Source of the DNA: Pigmentiphaga aceris
Lineage (GTDB): Bacteria > Pseudomonadota > Gammaproteobacteria > Burkholderiales > Burkholderiaceae_B
Assembly (NCBI RefSeq): GCF_008119665.1
Contig: NZ_CP043046.1
Location: forward strand, 1,488,001 to 1,552,000
Length of the DNA: 64,000 bases
Direction: 5' to 3'
Positions 55,732 to 63,748 of the stretch are shown here, one piece after another; position 1 is the stretch's first letter; every line of letters starts with the position of its first letter. Below the pieces are notes generated by a model that ran no database searches, had not been told where the DNA came from, and was given only the letters and a program-made list of their open reading frames with translations. Both the position numbers and the translations under genes were made by a program.

Positions 55732-56904
55732 ATGACAGTCATCACCTCGGTCGAAGACCTGCGTATCTTGGCCAAACGCCGCGTGCCCCGGATGTTCTAC
55801 GACTACGCGGATTCCGGCGCTTGGACCGAGTCCACCTACCGCAACAACGAAACCGACTTCGGCAAGATCAAACTGCGCCAGCGCGTCGCGGTCAACATGG
55901 AAAACCGCACGCTGAAAAGCACCATGATCGGTCAGGAAGTCTCCATGCCTGTGGCGATTGCACCCACCGGCCTGACCGGCATGCAGCACGCCGACGGCGA
56001 AATCCTGGCCGCACGCGCTGCTGAAAAATTCGGCATCCCGTTCACGCTCTCGACCATGAGCATCTGCTCCATCGAAGACGTAGCCGAGAACACCAGCAAA
56101 CCCTTCTGGTTCCAACTGTACATGATGCGCGACCGCGCCTTTATGGAACGCCTGATCAACCGCGCCAAAGCCGCAGGCTGCTCGGCGCTGGTCGTCACGC
56201 TCGACCTGCAAATCCTCGGTCAGCGCCACAAAGACATCAAGAACGGCCTTTCCGCGCCGCCGAAGCCCACGCTGCGCAACATGATCAACCTGGCCACCAA
56301 GCCGCGCTGGTGCCTAGGCATGTTGGGCACGCAACGCCGCACCTTCCGCAATATCGCGGGACACGTGGACGGCATTGCGGACATGAGTTCGCTGTCTTCG
56401 TGGACCGCTACGCAGTTCGACCCCGCGCTGAGCTGGGACGACGTGCAGTGGATCAAGGAACGCTGGGGCGGCAAGATGATCATCAAGGGCATTCTTGATG
56501 AAGAAGATGCCGAGATGGCCGTTCGCTCAGGTGCGGATGCGCTGATCGTGTCGAACCACGGAGGGCGTCAGTTGGATGGGGCGCTGTCGTCGATTGAGGC
56601 ACTGCCGCGCATTGTGCGGACGGTGGGTGATCGCATTGAAGTGCATATGGATGGTGGCGTGCGTTCAGGCCAGGATGTGCTGAAGGCCGTGGCGCTGGGC
56701 GCGCGTGGGGTTTATATCGGCCGTGCGTTCTTGTATGGGCTGGGTGCGATGGGTGAAGCGGGCGTGACGAAGACGCTTTCGCTGATTCGCAATGAGATGG
56801 ATATCACGATGGCGCTGTGCGGGCTGCGTGACGTGCAGAATGTAGATCGGAAGATTTTGGTGCCGGGGACTTGGAATGAGGGGAGTTCGGTCACCTCGCG
56901 CTGA
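55732..56904 (+). CDS. FMN-dependent alpha-hydroxy acid dehydrogenase (LldD-like)
   Basis: This 390-aa enzyme of the glycolate oxidase/lactate dehydrogenase family oxidises an L-2-hydroxy acid to the 2-oxo acid and passes electrons to the quinone pool. Key blocks are the N-terminal PRMFYDYADSGAWTE, the IAPTGLTGMQH flavin-binding region, and SNHGGRQLDGA with the catalytic His and Arg. GLRDV follows near the C-terminus. L-lactate is the commonest substrate, but mandelate- or glycolate-type acids are possible. It is the last clearly core gene before the AT-rich region. Confidence 0.92.
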   Translation: MTVITSVEDLRILAKRRVPRMFYDYADSGAWTESTYRNNETDFGKIKLRQRVAVNMENRTLKSTMIGQEVSMPVAIAPTGLTGMQHADGEILAARAAEKFGIPFTLSTMSICSIEDVAENTSKPFWFQLYMMRDRAFMERLINRAKAAGCSALVVTLDLQILGQRHKDIKNGLSAPPKPTLRNMINLATKPRWCLGMLGTQRRTFRNIAGHVDGIADMSSLSSWTATQFDPALSWDDVQWIKERWGGKMIIKGILDEEDAEMAVRSGADALIVSNHGGRQLDGALSSIEALPRIVRTVGDRIEVHMDGGVRSGQDVLKAVALGARGVYIGRAFLYGLGAMGEAGVTKTLSLIRNEMDITMALCGLRDVQNVDRKILVPGTWNEGSSVTSR

Positions 56905-56944
56905 CTGCATGGCCCTGAATATTTCGTGCAGGTTTTTGAGATTG

Positions 56945-56982
56945 CTTGGTGTGGCTTCCGGTTAACCGGAGGTCACACCAAG
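56945..56982. repeat. 38-bp inverted repeat at the core/accessory boundary
   Basis: 19-base arms (56945-56963 and 56964-56982) meet at a central GTTAAC. As RNA the stem is fully paired with two G-U pairs. No T-run follows, so it is not a classic terminator. It lies 41 bases after the lldD-like stop, exactly where base composition drops. Confidence 0.75.
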
Positions 56983-57369
56983 ATATAGAGAAATCGCCGA
57001 ATATTGGATCGATCAAGATTCGCTTGATAAGTACAGCCGATAGCAATTTATAGAACAGTTCTTCAAGCTTCCTGGCATTCATGTGGCCTCGTAAAAATTC
57101 TTGTTTCTACGTTAGCTACGGCGATAGTAATTTTGAAATAAATTGAGTGAGCTGGGGGGCACGGTTATGCTGAGCATGTCCGCACGGTGCAGCTGATGAA
57201 GACTACCTGTATAGCACTTTGATCCGAAATCAATGGTGTTGACCATATTTGTGTGCATTAATTTATTTTTGACTTGGTTTATTCGTGGTTTGAGGGTCTT
57301 GTTGGGAGATGCTGGGTATTATCTTTTCATGTGCTAGGTTAAATATGTTATCAATGACAGGAGTAAATT
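56983..57369. other. AT-rich region without a supported gene
   Basis: 387 bases of clearly lower GC than the core. A minus-strand frame of 63 codons (56891-57082) shows no recognisable family and overlaps the inverted repeat, so I do not call it. A TTGACC at 57239 may be part of a promoter for the small gene at 57370, but no clear -10 follows. Confidence 0.4.
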
Positions 57370-57648
57370 GTGCCAGTATCTGCATCGTCCGTACAGGTTG
57401 GAGAATATTTCATTACCTCCAGCGGTCAGCTGCGAAAGGTGACGCAGCTTGATCAAGATGGGAAAGGGCGAGGTCGTGTCTATTATTTGAGCAAGAGCGC
57501 AAATATTACAAATCAAAGCTTCCATCCTGGACACAGTGTTTCTAATCCTCCGCTTCTGGAGAATTTTGCTAATGACTGTGCGAAGCTGCTAAGCAACGCA
57601 GATGTTGTTGCCTTCAGGAGCAATAATATTATTCTGCCGGGTGAATAA
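57370..57648 (+). CDS. Small protein of unknown function (92 aa)
   Basis: The GTG start at 57370 has AGGAG at 57359-57363, and the protein reads as a real soluble domain: VGEYFITSSGQLRKVTQLDQDGKGRGRVYYL suggests a small beta-barrel (split at residues 11-40), followed by an Asn/Pro-rich stretch and an acidic helix, ending ILPGE. No signal peptide, membrane span or catalytic motif is visible. It precedes the OLD-type nuclease gene by 261 bases on the same strand. Function unknown; a small partner or regulator of the nuclease is possible but unproven. Confidence 0.65.
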   Translation: MPVSASSVQVGEYFITSSGQLRKVTQLDQDGKGRGRVYYLSKSANITNQSFHPGHSVSNPPLLENFANDCAKLLSNADVVAFRSNNIILPGE

Positions 57649-57909
57649 TTTGTAATTGTTTATTTAGGTTGACGTCTCTGTATGCGGATTGCGGACGGTA
57701 GACGTCCACTTTCACTGGAAATGTGTTGCATCATCCGAGCTGACCTCTCTTCTAGCTTTTGGCTAAATGCGGGGTAGGTCTGCAAGGTCTTTGACTTACT
57801 AGCCCTTGATCGCCTAGGCGTGCTCGGCAAATAGTTTGATGTTTCGTTGATGTTGCATGCGTCCAACCGATTCGAAAGCTATTGATTTTCATCTAATTGG
57901 AGATGCCGC

Positions 57910-60030
57910 GTGATCGAGTCTACAACCTCTTCGGGAAATAGTATGAAGTTGATCAAGTACCGGGTTACAAATTTCCGATCTGTGAGGGATAGTGGCTATA
58001 TCGATGCTGGTGATGTCGCCGCATTAATCGGTGTTAACGAATCGGGGAAGACAAATTTGCTGCTTCCGCTTTGGAAACTTAATCCTGCTCGTGAAGGCGA
58101 GATTCAGCCGACATCAGACTATCCGAAGACCATGTTTGCCGATGTGCGAGACGCACCAGAAAAATATAAATTTATCAGCGCCGATTTTGACGTCGCCCAG
58201 TTCAAAGAGAATCTAATAACCATTACGAACCTCGACGGTGCACAACTAGAAGTTGTTCGTGTTGATAGGTACTTCGATGGAAGCCACAAAATCTCGTTTC
58301 CCCAGTATGCTCCCAAGACGACAGTCGCTGCATCGGAGATCAAAGGCGAATTGGCGAATTTAGTCTCGGCTATTCAGCGAACCGACGCGCTCAAGAGCGA
58401 AGATCATCTTAAGTCAACGATCGTTGAGAACGTTCGTGCTTTGGCAGAGTTCACTGATCAGTACTGGACGGCTCAGGATCTAGATACTGCCATCGAGTCC
58501 TTAGGAAAGTTACTGCCAGACCAGCCAGCCAAGACGTCAACGATTGTTCCTCGTCTTCAGCAGACGATCGACGTGATGGGCTTATGGCTGTCCAACATCA
58601 AGTCGCCTACACCGGAAAATATTGAGGGCGTTAGGGACCTTGTTCTGAGCGCGATCCCTAAATTTGTCTACTATTCCAACTATGGAAATCTGGATTCGGA
58701 GATTTATCTGCCGCATGTGGTCGATAATTTAAAAAGAGGGGACCTTGGCGCAAAGGAAGCGTCTAAGGCGCGGACCCTCCGCGTGCTCTTCAGTTTTGTT
58801 CGTCTCCAACCCAAAGAGATCCTTGAACTTGGTCGCGATTTCAAAGATCTAAATAACCAGAATCGCCAGCCCACCGCAGAAGAAATTGCTCAAATAGCTG
58901 AACGCAAGCGAGAACGCTCAATCTTGCTACAGTCTGCAGGCACGACTCTAACCAAGGAGTTTAAGTCTTGGTGGAAGCAAGGCGACTATCGTTTTCGATT
59001 CGAAGCCGACGGCGATCACTTCCGCATTTGGGTTTCGGATGACCGACGCCCAGAAGAAGTAGAGCTTGAGAATCGCAGTACGGGGCTGCAGTGGTTCCTA
59101 AGTTTCTACCTCGTATTTTTGGTCGAAAGCCAGGGTGATCACGAGGGCGCAATTCTTCTGCTCGATGAGCCAGGACTATCTCTTCATCCACTCGCTCAAC
59201 GCGATCTTTCAGCCTTTTTCGATGGACTGACGAGGACTAATCAGATCATCTACACGACGCACTCGCCTTTCCTCGTCGACCCAGATCGGTTGGATCGAGT
59301 GCGAAAAGTCTATGTTGCTGCGGATGGCTCCACCGAGGCATCACCAAACTTGCGTCAGTCGGGCGTTGACCCGGCACAGGCCGGCGCAGCATATGCCGTG
59401 TACTCAGCACTCAACCTGAACGTCGCTGAAAGCCTTTTGTTAGGTTGCCTCCCGATCGTTGTCGAAGGTGCCTCCGATCAACATTATCTGACGATGATCA
59501 AGGCTCTTCTTATTGGTTCCGGGAAGATCAAGCCTCGCCGCGAGCTTGTGTTTCCCCCCGCAGGCGGAACTAAGACGTTGAGAATTACCGCGTCTATCTT
59601 GACCGGCCGGGACGAGAGTCTTCCAGTCGTTCTGTTAGACGGTGACCAGATGGGTCTTAGAATGGCGACTGAGTTAAAAAGCAGTCTTTATAACGGTGAG
59701 GAAAAGAAGGTTCTGACAACAGAAGAGTTCACCGATTTCAACGGATCGGAGCTAGAGGATCTGATACCACATGAGCGTTTTGTCGAGGCGGTGGACCGAC
59801 ATTTCCGTGCATCGGAACAGCAGTTCTTGGAAGTCGCTTCGAAAGAGAAACCAATCGTGCCGCAGGTTGAAGCCTGGGCTAAGAGTGAAAGTATTGAACT
59901 TACGGCTGGGTGGAAGGTTGAAGTAGCTAAGCGGGTGAAAGTTGTCCTGCTAACCAAGGGAATTGGTGAAATCGACGATGGTCTGGTTGAGCTATGGGTC
60001 CAGCTCTTTAGCCGATTTGAACCCTCTTAA
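57910..60030 (+). CDS. OLD-family ATP-dependent nuclease (ATPase plus TOPRIM)
   Basis: This 706-aa protein has an ABC-type ATPase split around a middle region: Walker A GVNESGKT (41-48), a signature-like NRSTGLQWFL, Walker B LLLDEPGLSLHP (Asp419, Glu420) and the H-loop YTTHSPFLV. The C-terminal TOPRIM nuclease domain has the acidic Glu519 in VVEGASDQ and Asp577/Asp579 in LLDGDQ. This is the overcoming-lysogenisation-defect layout; relatives include phage P2 Old and GajA of Gabija. Start GTG 57910 has GGAGA upstream; Met12 is an alternative. GC is clearly lower than the core. No UvrD-type helicase partner is beside it. Confidence 0.92.
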   Translation: MIESTTSSGNSMKLIKYRVTNFRSVRDSGYIDAGDVAALIGVNESGKTNLLLPLWKLNPAREGEIQPTSDYPKTMFADVRDAPEKYKFISADFDVAQFKENLITITNLDGAQLEVVRVDRYFDGSHKISFPQYAPKTTVAASEIKGELANLVSAIQRTDALKSEDHLKSTIVENVRALAEFTDQYWTAQDLDTAIESLGKLLPDQPAKTSTIVPRLQQTIDVMGLWLSNIKSPTPENIEGVRDLVLSAIPKFVYYSNYGNLDSEIYLPHVVDNLKRGDLGAKEASKARTLRVLFSFVRLQPKEILELGRDFKDLNNQNRQPTAEEIAQIAERKRERSILLQSAGTTLTKEFKSWWKQGDYRFRFEADGDHFRIWVSDDRRPEEVELENRSTGLQWFLSFYLVFLVESQGDHEGAILLLDEPGLSLHPLAQRDLSAFFDGLTRTNQIIYTTHSPFLVDPDRLDRVRKVYVAADGSTEASPNLRQSGVDPAQAGAAYAVYSALNLNVAESLLLGCLPIVVEGASDQHYLTMIKALLIGSGKIKPRRELVFPPAGGTKTLRITASILTGRDESLPVVLLDGDQMGLRMATELKSSLYNGEEKKVLTTEEFTDFNGSELEDLIPHERFVEAVDRHFRASEQQFLEVASKEKPIVPQVEAWAKSESIELTAGWKVEVAKRVKVVLLTKGIGEIDDGLVELWVQLFSRFEPS

Positions 60031-60162
60031 ACTCACTCGCTCTAGGCGTCAAGTCCCATGCGCAGGTCAGCGAAGCCTTTCATTTAGATCTAGAGCATGT
60101 CGGGAACTTCCCGCAGCGGCCAAAATCTGTGTAGCGGCGGGAAGCATCAGGATAGAGAACAC

Positions 60163-60885
60163 CTAAAAATGCAGCCCGCTCAAGACTGAGGAGAAGCGCT
60201 CATAACCTCGTGTAAAACGGTGGCAGCATGCTAGCCAGTCGAAACTGCGTTCGACCACCCAACGCCTGGGCAGCAAGACGAAATTTTTCTTGACTGCGGG
60301 CAGCTCAAGGATCTGTAGATCAATCCAGCGGTTCAGTGCTGCCTGCTGGGCGTTCTCACCCGTATAGCCTTGATCGGCCCACGCCAGCTTGAATGTCTCA
60401 ACAGTGACCTGCTGAACCGCATCGCATAAGACCTAGACCTGCGCACGATTTTGCTCATCGGCCGGGGTGACGTGAACGGCGAGTAAATGTCCAATGGTAT
60501 CGACACGCCGTGTGAACCTTGCTGCCGCGTTTGCGCTCGTAGACATCGTAGCCAGCACGTGGGCCACTGTCACAACTTGATTGCAGCGTTCGGCCATCCA
60601 GAACGATCGCGCCGGGATGGCCTTTGGGTCGTTTTGCAGCGCGAACGACCGGCCGCAGGTCCGATACCATCACCTCAAAACAACCTGCTTCAACCCAGCG
60701 CCGACACTGCTGGTAGACCGCTTCTCAAGGAGGAAAATGTATCGGCAGCATACGCACTGCGCGTCAGTACGTACGATCCAGCGCAGCGACATCGCACAGT
60801 TCATGTTGACGCTGTGGCGCAGCCGTTTCCAACAGCGTCAGATATGGGCTGCAATCTCCATTTTTCATCGATGACACGGGTGGAA
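60163..60885 (-). pseudogene. Decayed IS5-family transposase
   Basis: Minus-strand translation gives IS5-type pieces in order across frames: PYLTLLETAAPQRQHEL near 60850, EAVYQQCRRWVEAGCFEVMV near 60700, GHPGAIVLDGRTLQSSCDSG, KRGSKVHTA, a shifted GHLLAVHVTPADEQNRAQV, then WADQGYTGENAQQAA and LLPRRWVVERSFDWLA ending at stop 60165-60163. There are in-frame stops near 60770, 60727 and 60431, and a one-base insertion near 60508. The catalytic DDE residues are recognisable. Terminal inverted repeats could not be placed. Confidence 0.85.
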
Positions 60886-60947
60886 TAAGGCTTGCGAAAC
60901 ATCCGGAAATTTTAGCTATGAACCAACCCTGAATTTCATAACGCGCC

Positions 60948-61484
60948 CTAGTAGAATTTATAGCCATCTCTAAAATTAATTCCATTAATTGCTTGCTGGT
61001 GTTCCATTCCATTTCCATCTAAAGCTGTGATGATGATTGTCATAGCATCCGTTCCGCGAGGAGTAGTTACTGTGATAGAGGTGTGACGTCCGCGAGATAT
61101 TTTAGGGAAATTAAATTCTTTTGAAAAAACATCTGATTGCAGATTTACGTTATAGCAATCTCCACCTCGATTGTGAATCTGAAGTCTGTGTTCTGGATCT
61201 TGTCCAGATATCAAGGTGCGACCGGATGGCTTAATGAAAAAAATTGGTTTTGCAAGTTTTGTTGGGATGCTATTTTCTTTCACGATAATTGAGCCCACAG
61301 CGATGTCGCCGGAGCCTTGGATATTCACGGCATTTCTAGTAGCGATCTGATTGGTAGTGGGAGGGTCCTTTTCTTTAGTCTTGTTGCGTAAAAAATTAAA
61401 AATGGCGCTTATTGCAACAACTCCTGCGCCGCTAAAAAACCATTCCTTGTTTATGCGTATAAAATCGAGCATCGCTTGAATCAT
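60948..61484 (-). CDS. Small membrane-anchored protein of unknown function (178 aa)
   Basis: One hydrophobic span (about residues 14-30, after INKEWFFSG) anchors the N-terminus; a charged Lys-rich segment follows (NKTKEKD), so the rest is probably cytoplasmic. The segment VNIQGSGDIAVGSIIV looks like short repeated turns, and the C-terminal half (about 90-178) is a beta-rich domain. The NKEWFFSGAGVVAIS pattern resembles N-terminal anchors seen in some bacterial defence-associated proteins, but I cannot name a family. It has its own promoter and lies between the two decayed transposases. Confidence 0.7.
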   Translation of the reverse strand: MIQAMLDFIRINKEWFFSGAGVVAISAIFNFLRNKTKEKDPPTTNQIATRNAVNIQGSGDIAVGSIIVKENSIPTKLAKPIFFIKPSGRTLISGQDPEHRLQIHNRGGDCYNVNLQSDVFSKEFNFPKISRGRHTSITVTTPRGTDAMTIIITALDGNGMEHQQAINGINFRDGYKFY

Positions 61485-61546
61485 TTTGTTTATTTTCTAT
61501 GGGTTTCGGAGATTATTTGTCGCTAATTATTGATGTTTTTATGGAT

Positions 61547-61576
61547 ATTGTGGTGTTTTCATATTTTTTTTGTCAA
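61547..61576 (-). promoter_or_regulatory. Promoter of the 178-aa membrane protein gene
   Basis: On the minus strand TTGACA (61576-61571) and CACAAT (61552-61547) are 18 bases apart, with an A-rich spacer, 63 bases before the ATG at 61484. Confidence 0.5.
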
Positions 61577-61659
61577 GGGGGAATAAGTGTATAGAAAATA
61601 AAATTCGCAGAAAGCCGGACGCAGAATTAATAATCCAAGCATAGACCATTGCCTACGTT

Positions 61660-61925
61660 CAATTTTCAATGCTTGGTCGGCAGCACAAAGCCCTTTCCTC
61701 GCCTCGGTCAGTTTGGCGCTCTGCAAGTCGATGCCATGTAAATCTGCCGCCTGCTAGGCGTTTTCACCCAATAACGATATTCCGTTCATTCCAGCTCCAC
61801 CGTATCGCGCGTCCCTTGCTGGACGGCATCACACAAAACCTAGGCGCGCTAGTTCCTGTTTACTGGTGAAATTCATATGGACGACCAGTAATGGCCCCAT
61901 CGTGCTGACTGCCATGTGCACCTTA
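61660..61925 (-). pseudogene. Second decayed IS5-family transposase fragment
   Basis: The minus strand encodes fragments aligning to the C-terminal half of IS5-type transposases: HMAVSTMGPLLVVHMNF near 61910, then GENA-stop-QAADLHGIDLQSAKLTEARKG and, after a one-base shift, FVLPTKH near 61670. Several stops and shifts are present, and the catalytic C-terminal glutamate region is lost. It is more diverged than the copy at 60163-60885 and not a direct duplicate. Confidence 0.7.
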
Positions 61926-62185
61926 TATTAAAATACTTAAATTTTAAATTCTTGTTAGCCTATGCGTGTCTCGCTTCCGCAATTTTATTTTAGTTTACGG
62001 ACGCAAAAGCGTGTGAAGCTGCAGCTCAGGCGCTTACATCGGCGTTATATACAGAGCCGCGAAGCTCCGTTCTTCATCGACAAAGTCAGCATTCGGCACG
62101 GTTGAAAAAATTACATCAAATATCTACCCGCAGTTTTTTGAATAATACGCTCTAGACTTGAGGTGCTCCACTATTAGTTGGCGGG
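61926..62185. other. AT-rich non-coding stretch
   Basis: 260 bases between the transposase fragment and the HNH-ATPase stop. No gene, hairpin or recognisable mobile-element end was seen. Confidence 0.4.
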
Positions 62186-63466
62186 CTATCGAGTTAGTTG
62201 AATTAGATCCCAAGACCGAAGGTGTGCAACGTCCTTTAAACGCAGCAATCCTTCGCGTTTTTCCAAGAGAAACTGCTCCTGCCGAGGTGGCAGGCAAAGA
62301 ACGGCTTGAAACTCCTCTGCCGCGATTGTGTTGAGAAGATTCTGGTAATTAGGTTCGTCAAAATTGAACGAAATGCCATCAACCAGAAATAAAGTTAGTC
62401 GCTGTTTGGCGACTTCCCGTGCCTTAGCAATGAAGAGATCAAGAATAACCTTGTCGGTACTACTCTTCGACAGTGATGAAAGCGGAAGCCATGAATTTCC
62501 GTCGGAAAATTGGAGTTCAAAATGGGGCTTGCCGTTGATCTTGAATCTCAGCTGAACATCAGTGCCGTGTTCATTGTCTTCATAGCCTTGAGCTATACGA
62601 TATTTACCAGGCAATAACTTCCCAACTGCCAGACTGAGAAGTGCGTGTACGGTACTGTGGTCTATATTTAGCAATCTCATCAAAAATTCGACATCGTCTT
62701 CATCTGTTCGTTGCTCGGCGTCGTTCGAACTGCAAAGTATCACCTCAATATCACCCGGCGGGAGGAGGCAGGGTGTCGATCCTTCCCGTCGTCTAAAGTG
62801 TCCAGCATCGATGTCAAGTTGAACGACCTTGTCTAATACATCGACCGTCGTGTATAAAACTTTGCCCGACCACGTGGGTAAATTTGATGCTGCGCGCGGT
62901 CCCTGGCTTTGAGAGAGCATCCGACGAGCATTATGTGAGTTTGTGATCGAGGCCGCGAGCTCAAGGAGTACGGACTTCCCGCTGTTTGAGGGGCCGTGTA
63001 GAAGATTGAAGCGCGATAGCTTTATCTGTAGCTTTGCTGATACCGCGAATGGCAAGAGCGTGAGTTCGATGACATCGACCCAGCCTCGTGGAGACGGAAC
63101 CTGATCAACCTGCTTTCTGGCGCGTGCTTCAACCAGTTTCTTCCAATTAAACAGCTTCTCCGCCGCGAACTCTTTTCCTCCTTTCTTGTCGATCAGGTCG
63201 CCATGGACGGCGCAGCACCAGAGACCGTTCTCTGCACTCCGGATGAACGCTTCGTTTTTGCCACCACGACCTCTCGGCCCATCCTCTGATGCACTATATA
63301 TGTGCGCCGCTTTTCCCATATTTATCGCGCTAGAGTCCACTTCTGCGGGTGCAGCGGTGGAATTATTGCATCTAGGGAGCGAACATTTTCCGTTTGCGCG
63401 CTTGAATAGATCGAGGGGCACGCCGGACAGGAAATCCCATCTTTCAGGCTTCGTGTTGATACTCAT
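62186..63466 (-). CDS. HNH-type zinc domain fused to a compact ABC-like ATPase
   Basis: 426 aa. Residues 20-95 form an HNH-like module: Cys28 and Cys33, AHI (54-56) in AHIYSASEDGPRG, and ENGLWCCAVHGDLID (79-93) with Cys84/Cys85 and His88. The ATPase follows: Walker A GPSNSGKS (158-165), a signature-like LSSLSKSSTDKV (about 330-340) and a Walker B-type LTLFLVDG (357-364) that lacks the usual catalytic Glu after Asp363. No coiled coil separates the ATPase halves, unlike SMC/RecN proteins. Start 63466 was chosen because GGAGA lies 4 bases upstream; the frame also allows 63493. Likely a DNA-targeting defence-type protein; family unknown to me. Confidence 0.82.
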   Translation of the reverse strand: MSINTKPERWDFLSGVPLDLFKRANGKCSLPRCNNSTAAPAEVDSSAINMGKAAHIYSASEDGPRGRGGKNEAFIRSAENGLWCCAVHGDLIDKKGGKEFAAEKLFNWKKLVEARARKQVDQVPSPRGWVDVIELTLLPFAVSAKLQIKLSRFNLLHGPSNSGKSVLLELAASITNSHNARRMLSQSQGPRAASNLPTWSGKVLYTTVDVLDKVVQLDIDAGHFRRREGSTPCLLPPGDIEVILCSSNDAEQRTDEDDVEFLMRLLNIDHSTVHALLSLAVGKLLPGKYRIAQGYEDNEHGTDVQLRFKINGKPHFELQFSDGNSWLPLSSLSKSSTDKVILDLFIAKAREVAKQRLTLFLVDGISFNFDEPNYQNLLNTIAAEEFQAVLCLPPRQEQFLLEKREGLLRLKDVAHLRSWDLIQLTR

Positions 63467-63493
63467 ACTTTCTCCATTAATCCTGGCAGCCAT

Positions 63494-63748
63494 TAGTAAC
63501 TGCTGTGCGAGCTCGCCTCAAGTTTCCAAAGCGAGATTATTTGAGAGCTGACAATTGTTTGTTCAGCATGTAGGGCAATGGAACATTGCTTCGTTAGTGC
63601 TAAAACTGACCATCATCCTTAAGCTGTCGGCTAAAACTGGTATGGGTCAGCAGCTTCTGGCGATATCAGCACTACCCTGATGCAGAGCGAAACTAACTTT
63701 CATCGGAACTGATTCTTTGCGCTGAGTCGGTTTGCCGTCAACCAAAGT
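63494..63748. other. Intergenic region with short direct repeats
   Basis: GCTAAAACTG occurs at 63599-63608 and 63630-63639. On the minus strand TTGACG (63741-63736) and AAGAAT (63717-63712), 18 bases apart, form a weak promoter candidate for the HNH-ATPase gene. No gene was seen. Confidence 0.35.

Noticed and set aside
56891..57082. 63-codon minus-strand gene overlapping the lldD end and inverted repeat
   Set aside because: No ribosome-binding site of note, no family resemblance, and it runs through a stable hairpin.
57910..60030. Gabija or PARIS defence system
   Set aside because: Only the OLD-type ATPase-TOPRIM protein is present. No UvrD-like GajB helicase lies beside it, and ATPase and TOPRIM are in one chain rather than separate as in AriA/AriB.
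60487..60888. Plus-strand frame of 133 codons
   Set aside because: Antisense to the decayed IS5 transposase; no independent support.
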